A program made the translations under genes and the position numbers. Below the pieces are notes generated by a model that worked only from the letters and a program-made list of their open reading frames with translations, searched no databases and was not told the origin of the DNA. Shown here piece after piece: positions 19,661 through 29,504 of a stretch of 64,000 bases of DNA. Numbering within the stretch: position 1 is the stretch's first letter; each line of letters opens with the position of its first letter. The stretch lies in the NCBI GenBank assembly GCA_031771865.1, contig JASISA010000001.1, forward strand, positions 310,001 to 374,000, in the 5' to 3' direction. Source of the DNA: Nothophaeocryptopus gaeumannii (lineage: Eukaryota > Ascomycota > Dothideomycetes > Mycosphaerellales > Mycosphaerellaceae).

Positions 19661-21052
19661 CTAAACTCGCCGAACGACCTCGATTAAACTCCTTCCATGT
19701 GCGTCTAACGGCCAAATGCTCTCTACAGCCAATCCTTTGACGCCCTCGATCAAGTCCCGCCACTTGCTTTCCGATCTCTCCTTCCCCGCCAGAAGAATCA
19801 TCATCACAAGATCACTTGCCGCACCCACCGTACTCGGCCCACCTTCTGGGATCACCATCTCATTAATGAGTAATCTTGAATGTCCCGGCCGCATCGCATC
19901 TCGTATATGACACAAGATTGGCATGCATTCTGCATCGCTCCAGTCATGTAAGATGCGACTCATGTAGTATACTCGAGCGTGTTGAAGGGAGTCGGGCTGT
20001 GGGGTGAAGAAATCGTGGCTAACTGCTTCGAATAGGTCGTGACTTTCGCGAGGGACTTGCGCGACGACTTCGGGACGATCTTGTAGCACCAACCTCCGTT
20101 GATGTCTGGGGACCTGGAGCTTCTTGGCCAGACTTGCGAGGTCGCCTCCTTTGCCGCCACCTACATCGACCAGGAAGGGCTCATATCCCGACGTTGCGCC
20201 CAGCTGCTCGATAGGATAATCCTCGAACCAATCTCTCTGACCAAGCCCTAATACAGACATACAGGTATCGAAATCGGCGGCGACGTCTGGGTGGGAAGTA
20301 AGATATTGCCAGAACGTTTGGCCATCGTTGGCGAATGCGGAGAGAGTATCCCGAATCCCGAGTGGAGTCTTGTAGTGATTGTGGATCAAGTATTCCGGCA
20401 TAGATGAGGAAGTTGTATGCAGAGCTCGTCGAGCATATCGAAGACCAGAGATCGTGGGAGCATTGTTGCAGAGCAGGTCGTTCAGAGCTGTCGTGGCGAA
20501 TCTCCCTCGACTGGTCGTCCGGACGATCCCTTGGCTTGCAAGAAACTTCATCAGCCGCTCCACGATCTCCTCATCACCGCCGGCGCTCGCTGCAAGCCCC
20601 ACCGCTGAAACGTCTTTGTCGTCTGCGCTCGCTTGCGAGATACGTTGTAGCCATCCTGCATCTAAAGCTGTTACCAGAGAAGGGAGAATGAGTGGCTGAC
20701 TGATGAGTTCTAGAGTCTGCTCGAAAGGTGATCGGACTGCGTCTGCTAGACTTCTAGACTTCAAAACGATCTCGTTTCGAAGGACGGAATCTTCCTTCAG
20801 TTCGAGTCTTATATTCTGATCGTTAACCAGGTCTTGTGCTTCTTGGAGCAAGACCAGCAGGCGATGTTGCTTTGGAGCCATGGAAGGCAAGGTCGAATAC
20901 TTTGTGGCGGATATTGTCGCGGCCAGAAGATTGATAAGAATGATGCTTTGTTCAAGCGAGGACTTGGTCGAAGCTGACAACGATTCTCGCATGTGGCATG
21001 CGAACTTCGCAGCATTGGTTGTCAGATAGACCCTAACCAATGTCGTCCACAC
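19661..21052 (-). CDS. SAM-dependent O-methyltransferase (Methyltransf_2 family), terpenoid locus
   Basis: Single-exon frame of up to 463 residues. Family motifs are clear: the glycine-rich SAM loop (FLVDVGGGKGGDLASLAKK), the catalytic His in RILHDWSDAECMPIL, and the late LLINEMVIPEGG strand. The N-terminal half is the helical winged-helix/dimerisation region. Several Met codons precede it (21052, ~20995, 20881), so the true start is uncertain. By family it methylates a hydroxyl or carboxyl group on a small molecule. The gene diverges from the terpene synthase gene across ~380 bp, suggesting shared control and a role in tailoring the terpenoid; that is inference. Key residues are intact. Confidence 0.9.
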   Translation of the reverse strand: MWTTLVRVYLTTNAAKFACHMRESLSASTKSSLEQSIILINLLAATISATKYSTLPSMAPKQHRLLVLLQEAQDLVNDQNIRLELKEDSVLRNEIVLKSRSLADAVRSPFEQTLELISQPLILPSLVTALDAGWLQRISQASADDKDVSAVGLAASAGGDEEIVERLMKFLASQGIVRTTSRGRFATTALNDLLCNNAPTISGLRYARRALHTTSSSMPEYLIHNHYKTPLGIRDTLSAFANDGQTFWQYLTSHPDVAADFDTCMSVLGLGQRDWFEDYPIEQLGATSGYEPFLVDVGGGKGGDLASLAKKLQVPRHQRRLVLQDRPEVVAQVPRESHDLFEAVSHDFFTPQPDSLQHARVYYMSRILHDWSDAECMPILCHIRDAMRPGHSRLLINEMVIPEGGPSTVGAASDLVMMILLAGKERSESKWRDLIEGVKGLAVESIWPLDAHGRSLIEVVRRV

Positions 21053-21434
21053 CCTTCAGTATCACAACAATACCCTAGCCGCAATCCGGCGTCCTTCTTT
21101 TCGCCCGACATCCCTGAGGAAACCCGAGACACCCTCAAAGCTGTATTTGGCGGAGGCTGCAGCAAGGCTGGGTGCTGATCGTCCCAGGGCCACTTCCCCG
21201 ACCAGAACGTGGAGTCCGATCACAGACCACGTCTAGTAATTGGACACGATACACCGCAAACAGATCCAAGGCCGACGACCTGTCTTCGAATCTGGGGCAC
21301 CCGACTCAGCATTGCAAGAGCATCCACAACCTCACACACTCGCAAGCCGGTAGCAGATTTCCTCTCTCTATTCTGATCGACAGACTGCCATCTTGAAACG
21401 ACCCTGCCATTGGCAATACGTACAAGGCAGAAGA
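21053..21434. promoter_or_regulatory. Shared divergent promoter of O-methyltransferase and terpene synthase
   Basis: This 382-bp gap separates two divergently transcribed biosynthetic genes. At 21079-21089 it contains CCG-N5-CGG, an inverted CGG-type pair of the sort bound by dimeric Zn2Cys6 regulators. One occurrence in GC-rich DNA is weak evidence. Confidence 0.35.
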
Positions 21435-22696
21435 ATGCGCACTCACAGTGACGTCTCGGCCGTCGCTGCAACGAGCATGGCCTCTGTAAAGAGAGAGCAA
21501 TCTCGAGAACATATCCTCTCTCGGCTTCATGGCCAGAGAGTTCGGATCCCTGATATTGGAAAGCTCATGTCCGACTTCCCTCAGGATTTCAGTCCACACA
21601 TAGACGTGGTCAAGGCAAGAATCCTGGATATCATCGCAACGTGGGTCGCGCATTTTGCGACAGAAACCAGCAAGAGCTGACGAATTCGACAACAGCCATA
21701 CCATCAATGAGCAGGTCCGCAAACGCTTGCTCAGCGCTCTGCTTCCTGAATGTTTAGCCGGCTATTATCCCAACGCCATGAAGTCTCGAATCGAAGCTTT
21801 GGCCTCCTTCCAAGCCTGGATGTACATCGTCGACGATGTCATCGATTCGTACTCGGTGGCCGAAGAGTTCGACCTCAACGCTCTCAATACGCTGCTCGTC
21901 GATTGCCAAGACTTCATTGAGCGCAGTCTCAATCTGCCCGGCTCAGTTGAGAAATCTGCGATGGCACATTACAAAGATCACGATGCTGTGACGTCTTTTG
22001 CTTCGTATGCCAATGCCGTTTCCGTCAGCTACTCCAACAATGTAGCCTACCGCACTCGGATCGCCAGCGAAGCCATTGCCACCCTGCATGCCTATCGTCA
22101 AGAGGCTCACACCCGCTCCCGTGGTTTGATTCCATCGATCCAGTCATACCTGGAGTACCGCCAGTCTTCCTCATGCATGAATCAAGTCGTGACGAACTTC
22201 GAATTCGCGAATGAGATCTCTTTGCCCGAGGCCATCGCCACCTCACCGGAAGTTCGGAGCATGTATGGTACTGCCGTCAGAGCCACATGGATTGTCAACG
22301 ATATCGTCAGTCTGAGGAAGGAGGTCAAAGAGGGGTTTGTGGAGAATCTGGTTGTTCTGTTTGCCGCTGAAGAGGGTGGAAGTTTGCAGAAAGGAATGGA
22401 CAGGGTGGTTGGGAGGCTACAACAGGAGATCGAGGTCCTGAGGCAAGTCAGTAAGGAGGTGATGTCGAAATTCGAGGGCACCGAGTTTGAGGATGCCATG
22501 AAATTGCTGGCGGGAAGCTGTCAGAATCTGGTGAAGATCAATTGGCTCTGGAGGTATGTCTGCACGGATGATTGGCTTCGAGTACACTGTGTGGATGCTG
22601 ACTTGCAGCCGTAGCTTGAAGACTCCTCGATATTGTCTGTATGATATCTTGCCCGATGCGGAAGGTGCATACACGTTCGTTCTTGATGGCCCTTGA
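21435..22696 (+). CDS. Class I terpene synthase (sesquiterpene-cyclase-like)
   Basis: Three exons (21435-21640, 21696-22553, 22609-22696) with two 55-bp introns give 383 residues, the usual size of fungal terpene cyclases. The Asp-rich metal motif is at about residues 115-119 (YIVDDVIDSY, DDxxD). The NSE triad is at about 270-278 (NDIVSLRKE). A C-terminal Arg-Tyr pair (TPRYCLYD) matches the substrate-gating end of the family. All three exons are needed to include these motifs, which supports the splicing. The enzyme would ionise a prenyl diphosphate, most likely farnesyl diphosphate, with Mg2+ and cyclise it; the product cannot be predicted. A second in-frame ATG at 21477 has a better start context and would remove 14 residues. 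Confidence 0.93.
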
Positions 22697-23011
22697 TGGT
22701 GGCCTTTGTCTTTGTGAAGGGGTGAAGGGGAGGGAGAAACGACGGACGACGAGGCCGGATCTGTAAGGGAGCTCGTTTATTAGCAAGATCATCTACCGAG
22801 ACCGAAAGTCACAGTGGAGTTCATTTGAGGCTAGACAAGGGTTTCAGCTCGTCCTCTGCGACGTTCGCAACCGCGTCACCTCTTCTCTCGTTCATCTTTC
22901 GACGCCGTTGAAGACTATATCTGTTCAAAGATAGACCCTTGGTTCCAGCACCAGCCTGTGCAATCCACGAAGTGCGAAGAGGCATTGCTGACTACATACC
23001 TGTTCGGAGCC

Positions 23012-24655
23012 ATGGACCTATACGCGTACTTGACAACACTCCCGCCCGGGGTGCTATTTACCCTGGCACCATTCCTTATCGCGAGTCTCATTCTCACAGC
23101 AACACGAATCTGGACGACATTGGACTACTACAATGCCATCCGGCGCCTCGATGCAGCTCGGCGAGGCGGAGCGAAGACTGTTGAACCACCACAGATACCA
23201 TACTCAATACCCTGGCTTGGCAATACTCTTTCCTTTCTTAACAAGAACCCAGGAGCGTACTGGTCCCAACTCTTCAGCTGGCACGATAGGAGAAGCGGCG
23301 TAACAACACTACTTATCGGCGGGCGAAAGACCCATATCGTCCATTCAGCAGCTACAGTCCAAGCATTGTTCAGAGCAAGGACGCCTACCAGAGATGTCTT
23401 CGAGGTCGAGCTGTATACCAAGGTTTTCAAGATGCCAAAGCAACAGATCGAGAACGCATTCAATGGAAAGCATTCCGAGCACGAAATGAATGCCAAGTAT
23501 ATGACGGCTATCGACCGCGTCAACGAACTTACCGCGCATTTCACCAAAGTGCTAAGAGACGTCTTGGACAGAGATGCAGAGGAGATGACAAAGCTTGACC
23601 AAACTGGACTGTATGACTGGATCCGTGATCGCATGTTCACCGCGTCCGCAACAGCGCTGATGGGCGAGAAACTGCTGGAAATGTACCCCGGTTGGTGTGA
23701 AGACTTCTTCAACTTCGATGGCGATTTTCTCGGCTTCTTCTTCGATATGCCCAAACCTCTGATCCGAGAAGCTATTAAGCGCCGCCATCGAATCTTCGAC
23801 AATCTGGAGAAGTGGAGTTTGGAGATGCATCGTCTCAGCGACGGAATCCCCGTGGACCCAGAAGGACCTGCCTGGGAGCCTTACTTTGGTAGTCGTCTGA
23901 ACCGAGCTAGACAGTTGGATTACAAGAAGCGGAATCTCAACTCGCGGACTGGTGCTGCTCTGGATGCTGGTATGACTTTTGGGCTTGCAAGCAACGCAAT
24001 CCCGGCGACGGGATGGATGCTGTTTCACGTTCTCAACCCAAACGCATCGTCGACACTGCTTCCGAGAGTTCTGGCAGAGATCAATTCAGCGGAGAAGGAA
24101 GACGGTTCCTTGGACATCCATAAGCTCATTGCTCAGCCCCTGCTCCAAAGCATCTGGATCGAGACACTGCGGCTCTACTCCGACTTACTCGTCACCCGTA
24201 GTTTGGTAGAAGACATCACGCTGCCACTCGACGACGACGGTAAGACGCAAGTCTTGTTCCGGAGAGGCGATAACGTCTTCGCACCTTCTTGGATCAGCCA
24301 GCACGATCCCAATTGGGGAAATAACGAATCTCCATACGATGTTTTCGACTCTGACCGCTTCTTAACTCAAGATTCAAAGACTGGTGAGTTGACCTTCAGT
24401 ATGACCAGAACAGCTGGCAAGTTCTTCCCATTCGGCGGTGGTAAGACCACCTGTCCAGGCAGGATCTTTGCGAAACAGGAAGCTATTGGTGCTTTGGCGA
24501 TGATCTTGCTCAGATTCGACTTCGATGTGAAAGGCTTCGTGGATGCCAAAGGGAAGGCTACAAAAGAATTCCCTGGATTCAAGAGGGCTTTCCCAGGTAG
24601 CGGCGCGCTGAGTCCCGGTGGTGATATGGTAGTGAAGATTCGAAGGAGAGCATGA
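23012..24655 (+). CDS. Cytochrome P450, CYP7/CYP8-like class, terpenoid locus
   Basis: Intronless; from the Met at 23012 the protein has 547 residues (an upstream Met at 22958 adds 18). An N-terminal membrane anchor (GVLFTLAPFLIASLILTAT) is followed by a proline hinge (PPQIPYSIPWLGNTL). The heme loop FFPFGGGKTTCPG places the ligand Cys at about residue 481. The K-helix ExxR is in IWIETLRLYSD. The I-helix reads GLASNAIPATGWML instead of the usual AGxDTT, as in CYP7/CYP8-type enzymes. It follows the terpene synthase on the same strand after 315 bp, so oxidation of the terpene product is likely. The reaction is unknown; the altered I-helix could mean unusual oxygen chemistry or a non-monooxygenase reaction. 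Confidence 0.92.
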   Translation: MDLYAYLTTLPPGVLFTLAPFLIASLILTATRIWTTLDYYNAIRRLDAARRGGAKTVEPPQIPYSIPWLGNTLSFLNKNPGAYWSQLFSWHDRRSGVTTLLIGGRKTHIVHSAATVQALFRARTPTRDVFEVELYTKVFKMPKQQIENAFNGKHSEHEMNAKYMTAIDRVNELTAHFTKVLRDVLDRDAEEMTKLDQTGLYDWIRDRMFTASATALMGEKLLEMYPGWCEDFFNFDGDFLGFFFDMPKPLIREAIKRRHRIFDNLEKWSLEMHRLSDGIPVDPEGPAWEPYFGSRLNRARQLDYKKRNLNSRTGAALDAGMTFGLASNAIPATGWMLFHVLNPNASSTLLPRVLAEINSAEKEDGSLDIHKLIAQPLLQSIWIETLRLYSDLLVTRSLVEDITLPLDDDGKTQVLFRRGDNVFAPSWISQHDPNWGNNESPYDVFDSDRFLTQDSKTGELTFSMTRTAGKFFPFGGGKTTCPGRIFAKQEAIGALAMILLRFDFDVKGFVDAKGKATKEFPGFKRAFPGSGALSPGGDMVVKIRRRA

Positions 24656-25278
24656 GCGAATTCCACAACACCTTTATGCACCGATTCACCCCAGAATTTC
24701 AGCTTCAAAATTCCGTCACATTGATGGACGCGACTCCCACATAGCGGATGTTAGGGCCTTAGCAGCGGAATTGCTTCCACCGCGTTTGCTGCAGGGCTTT
24801 TAGTGTCCAAGATCTAGAAGACAGGGGTAGGCTTGGGTCGCGAAGCGATGCAGCCTTACGAGCCACGATCCAGGATGTTGGCGCTCGTGCACTGATCTGG
24901 ACCTTCATCTCATTCAATTCTCCATCTGTGCTCAGTTGGATTATTGCTCTGCTGCTTGGCAACGTGTGCATTGGCAGACAGGCATAGAACGGCTCGGAGC
25001 AAGAGCTGTGTTCGGTGTACAAAGGGCCGTCTGCTTTCTTCTTTTGCAACGATGAAGCACCTCGTGCTCGAGCATCTGACGGATCGCTGGCGACTACACA
25101 CAAGGAGCCATGTAGGACGGAACAGAATGGTGGTTTCAAGGGCAAAGCTTCAATGGAGTGATGGTGACCACCGGCTAGTCCACCTCTGATCGGTTCTTGA
25201 GCGATTGCATGAGGATTCGCTGCTACAGCGAATGAGCGATCTTGGGTACATCTAACGCCAGTCGACCTGTATCTTTTC
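24656..25278. other. Gap before the broken regulator, possible zinc-cluster remnant
   Basis: No intact gene is supported. On the plus strand near 25000-25050 the frame reads RSKSCVRCTKGRLLSSF, which resembles the first half of a Zn2Cys6 cluster. The remaining cysteines are missing and the frame ends at 25189. It could be a relic of the DNA-binding exon of the regulator that follows. A 214-codon open frame on the opposite strand has no features of a protein. Confidence 0.25.
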
Positions 25279-26715
25279 ATGGATATGGGAGTCAGTATAA
25301 GGTTGTCAGGACGCAACAGCGTACATCTAGGCCATACATTCCTCGACCGGAAGAAACTCGTCATCACGCTCAATCGGTTCGTTGACGAATGCCACGCTGG
25401 CAAGCAAAGGCATCATGTCGCCAAAGGACAGCATCTGGAATCCCCTGCGGAGAGAAGACGGATCGACTCACAGCAAGCGCAGCCACAGCCAAATCCAAGC
25501 AGATCTGTTGCATCTGCCACAGTCCTCTTAATTTTGGCAGTTGGCGAGACGGCGCTACTCGAAGCTGTTATGAGCACTTCGCCGGGAATCGTATATCACT
25601 CGCTGGCAATGCGGATCATTTCCGCGTGTCTCTCCGGCCGTGAGCTAGTCCACGCTCACACGTTCCTGCTGGCAGGACTATACAAGGCGCGACCTGGTCG
25701 AATCAGCGAAAGCGCAAGCTGGTACGCCCTGGCGGGAACGATACTGTTGCACTTGGTACAGAAGAATGATCTTGCCAGTGGCGAATGCACTTGTCAGAAC
25801 GAAGCAAGTGGCAAAACCGAGAACGAACTCGAAGCTTGGGGATCATGTCCCATGTATTGTTCTGTTGGGAGTAAAGGCAAGGTCAGACAAGGCACGACCT
25901 AGCTCATGCGATCAAGACACCGTCTTGAACGCGCGGATACGACTTTCCAAGATTTATGGAAACGTGCGTCGACTCAGGTCTGACAGCAGTTGTTTGATGC
26001 AGAACACTACTGAGCTCAACGCCGCCATCAAGAAACAGGCATCTACTTTGCAACAATGGACGACTACCCTTCCGGTTGCTTTGCAGTGGGACGATCGTGA
26101 GTCTCCTCCGAGAACCACGCTACATGCGAGCCTGCGACACGAATACTGGACAGCGAAGGTCGATCTATTCATTCTTCACTTGGATTTTGCACTCCACATC
26201 GCACCAGACCTGCAGCGAGGTATGAGTCTGGACGCTAGTGTGAAAGATGCTGGCGGCCATCCACGACCGAGAATCGAGCGACATTTTCTCTCTGCAGTCG
26301 AGATTGCATTGGAACAAACCAGACCAGGCGAGATTCTTCCTATCGCCCAGTTGTGCATCGAAGCAGTGAAAGAGAAGGTGCTATCGTACAGCGGCGTTGA
26401 AGAACACTTAGCGCTCTCCAATGATGTCGCCACTGGACATAGGTATGTCTTCGCTAAACTTCTCCAGATAAAACGATATCACTGACCGCATCTTAGCCAA
26501 TGTCACGACCTGCTTCTCCTCGCAACAACGTACAGAAGCGAGCAGAGCTCTCTGACACTATCAGCAAAGACGATATACAACCGCTCTTCGTCCGTGCGCT
26601 CTTTACGCTGAATCGACTATCCCTCCACTCGCCTACCTGTGCCGTTGACCTTGGCGTGCTACAGAAAGTCAACGAAACGCTTTTCGCAAACGAAACTCGA
26701 CGCAGGTCGCAATAA
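25279..26715 (+). pseudogene. Decayed Zn2Cys6-type transcription factor
   Basis: The central part clearly belongs to the fungal transcription factor family. It has VHAHTFLLAGLYKARPGRISESAS, then after a 49-bp intron (25854-25902) a P-I-S-C-D-Q-D segment, then LNARIRLSKIYGN and LQQWTTTLPVALQW. After a second intron (26443-26496) comes QCHDLLLLATTYR. Just downstream, around 26535-26555, the conserved continuation (SDTISKDDIQPLFVRALFTL, up to 26715) is in a different frame. The frame in use hits a stop at 26609-26611. A convincing DNA-binding cluster is also missing upstream. The gene therefore looks broken at both ends. An assembly error at the frameshift is possible. By position it was probably the regulator of the terpenoid locus. 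Confidence 0.6.
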
Positions 26716-26986
26716 CACTTTTGACTTTCAACTTCGCAACGACAGAATATAACCGGACTATGTAGTACAGATACCGCATTCGCCATTTACCCGCTTTGTT
26801 CCACCACGTCTCACGTTCAGCACAAAAGGTTTTCTCGATCTGCTTTTTGAAAACCAAAGTCTGCGAATCGCTTGCGTGCAGTCTTTGAGTTAAGTCCTTC
26901 TCACTCCTTCTTGTTTCTTTCGCAAAAGCTGTTTTGCACACTCTGCCTGCTTGCCACTTCAACCACCGAGCAGACATCTCCTTCAC

Positions 26987-27819
26987 CTAGTCGGCTTCTT
27001 CATCTATCTCGTCCTCATCTACTTCGTGTTCAATGTCTCGCTGCTTCGAGTCTGCATTCTTCGGCGACTTTACCCCTGAACAACCTTCTTCGCCATCAGT
27101 TTCCTCCTTGGCGTCAACATCCTTCGAGACAGCGGGCTTCGCCTTCGTGCGGTCCTTCTTGGACTCTTTCGCAGATGGACATTTGGTCCCTTCAGAAACT
27201 GATTCATCGACAACAATCTTTTGCTCCACAGCATCATCGGCCTTGGCGATGACTTCCTCCTCGTCAGTCTTTCCCCTCTTGTCTTGCTTCTCATCAACTG
27301 CCGCTTTACCATCATCACCCTGACCTTTCCAGCCCTTAGCCTTCCCGTCCTTCGATTTCGCCACAGCGGGCTGAAAAGAAGTCTCAACTTTCGGGTCTTC
27401 CTCCTCCGCCACTTCCGGTGGTGTTGCTTCCTTTCCCGTCACAACCTGGTAAATTTCACCTTCCACTTCCATGAGTCCACTGCATCCGATTTTACGTTGA
27501 GACATGTCGAAGTAGCAGTAGTAGCCATCGTCCGGACACTGGTCGAGGGGTCAGTAAAGAAGCGAGGAAAATACTGTGGTTAGGCTGACCGGATCATCTG
27601 CATGGCAGTCCATTACGTGGTCTTGTCCACCGGTATGAATGACGCATTTGCCGGCTTTGCAGAGGCCGTCGAAGCAGGCTTTGGGCTGGAGGATGGTTAT
27701 TAGTTGGAAGGTTGGATAATGTGGTGGAATGCGATACGAACTGCTTCCCTCTCTTCCGTTGCTGCTAGGACTTTCATCAGGCAGAGGGTGAGAGAGGTGA
27801 GGAGGGTGGCGGACTTCAT
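26987..27819 (-). CDS. Secreted cysteine-rich protein with long charged tail
   Basis: Three exons, approximately 27742-27819, 27590-27685 and 26987-27538; the second intron could instead start 15 bp later. All choices keep frame and give ~240 residues. Residues 1-20 form a signal peptide (MKSATLLTSLTLCLMKVLAA). The next ~65 residues hold seven cysteines (ACFDGLCKAGKC..DC..CPDDGYYCYF..GCSG), probably disulfide-bonded. The remaining ~160 residues are highly charged Glu/Lys/Asp-rich sequence with few hydrophobic residues. A small secreted Cys domain is the usual look of a fungal effector or surface protein, but the charged tail is uncommon. No family recognised. The signal peptide is on its own exon, and introns lie in the Cys domain. 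Confidence 0.68.
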
Positions 27820-28797
27820 GTTGGTGTCTCTTCCTACGATCTTAGTGTACTTGGCGTCACTACAATAATGATTATGGGCTTTCTGTTTGTAATCGTCTTT
27901 TGAACAAGTATGCAACTTGTCTGAATAATGCTCCAGAAGAGGCCCCTTGGTCAAGACACGGGGCACTCGGAAGATCTAAGCTTTGATTACTACAGGCATA
28001 CTGCCTAGGATAAAGCCACTGGAAGGGCGAAGTTTATCTGGACTTCGCATTTTTTGAGTTGGATACAACAAAGAACAACCGGCAGTTCTGCTAGTGACTA
28101 GAGCTGTCGTTTAGAAAATGCCCCGTGAAGGGTAGTAAATGCACTTCGAACACAATGTGTGGCCCCAACAGAAGACCCTTAGTCTGAAGCCAAACAAGGT
28201 ATGCTTGACCATCTGGACCACGCTCGGCAATGTTTGCAATCGGCCGGTTTGGAAAGGATTACAATTCGAAATTATTACGCGTGGTACACAGACACCTCGA
28301 TAGGGCCCTGTACAAGTCAGAGACCGAATACTATAGGAACATACAAGCAGAGCCGCTCAGGAAGATTCATTGGGAGCTAGCCCTTCGGCATTACTTCGGC
28401 GCTTCCATTCGGATTCTGAGCCAAAGGAGCAAGTCGAGTGTGGCAGTCAGCTTCTTTGCAGATCCGATGCGAGCCGCTGAGTAGACAAATCATGGTATGG
28501 GGTCATTGAACGATTCAGGAGGCTTGTGGTATCAAGACGAAGTGATGTTGATGAAGAGGAGAGCGACGCGATGAGGTCGATGAAGCTCACTCCAAGCCAG
28601 TTGCCAAGACATTACGACATCAACAACAAACAAGCCTTCCATCTCCTGAGCGCTCCCCTCCAGGCACATGTCAATACAGTGAGCTGAGCGATTGCGTTGG
28701 CGGCGCCGTTCTTTCCAAAGTCGCGGAGCTGGGCGAATGGAGGCACGGCAACTTGGAACAGCATGATGTAATCCTTGTGACCCATGTCCAGCTCAGC
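27820..28797. other. Gene-poor stretch
   Basis: Almost 1 kb without a supported gene. An 84-codon frame on the plus strand (28230-28484) has no recognisable domain. Base composition is more AT-rich than its surroundings. Confidence 0.4.
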
Positions 28798-29318
28798 CTA
28801 GACTATAGCGACTTCAGTCGAGGCGGACTCGCTGTACGCGAAAGTGGTAGGAGCGTCGATGAGTGCTTCAATGCGGAGAGGGTCTGTCACGGCAAAGAAG
28901 AGTGCGGTTCCCTTTTCTCCGTCCCACTCCTCGCGATTGACGTCGGCACCAGCTGACAACAGTTTATCAACTGTCTCGATACTCCCCAGACGTGCTGCAT
29001 TGGTCAATGGCATGCGGGTCTCTTCAAGCCACGGACCTTTGAGATTGGAGTTAGGATCAGCCCCGTATTGAATTAGCAGTTCTGTCATGCGTGCGTCGCC
29101 CACGCTTGCGGCAGCTGGAATTGCAGTTCCCGCTCGGCGGTACCCATGCTTGCTCTTGAAAGTAGTGACGGGCGTGTGCGGGCTAGCACCTGATCGAAAC
29201 AGTAGCTCCAGGACATCACAATGGCCTCCCAGCACTGCTGCTTGGACTGGTCCGCGGTACATGCCTTCCGTCGAGTTCGAATCGCCAGCAGCCTCAATGA
29301 GCATCTTGACGATGTCAC
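28798..29318 (-). pseudogene. Ankyrin-repeat fragment
   Basis: About 170 residues with at least three ankyrin-type units: GPVQAAVLGGHCDVLELLFRSGAS, TAIPAAASVGDARMTELLIQYGAD and TNAARLGSIETVDKLLSAGAD. Upstream, a possible 3' splice site at about 29319 is followed by GDIVKMLIEAAG, the end of another repeat. No upstream exon with further repeats is visible before the divergent gene at 29505. The fragment thus lacks a normal start and probably an N-terminal half. It could be a very short gene starting at the internal Met (29304), but a relic of a larger ankyrin protein is more likely. Confidence 0.55.
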
Positions 29319-29504
29319 CTACACTTCACTTCGACCGTCATGTCTCGACATCGTTCCTTCCGCTTTCAATGTAGGAAGCAGCAGGCAGGCGTTGTGAGCA
29401 CAGACGCCGCTCGTCGTAAACAAAAGTCTTGCTGGCTTCCATCTTCACACCTCGCCGCACCACCCTCTCGCCATGGGTAGGACAATTTCGCCAACCCCTC
29501 TATT

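Noticed and set aside
24759..25403. 214-codon minus-strand frame next to the terpenoid locus
   Set aside because: No domain, signal or family pattern, many rare residues in runs, and overlap with the possible zinc-cluster remnant; treated as a chance frame.
28230..28484. 84-codon plus-strand frame
   Set aside because: Short, isolated, no domain; insufficient to call a gene.
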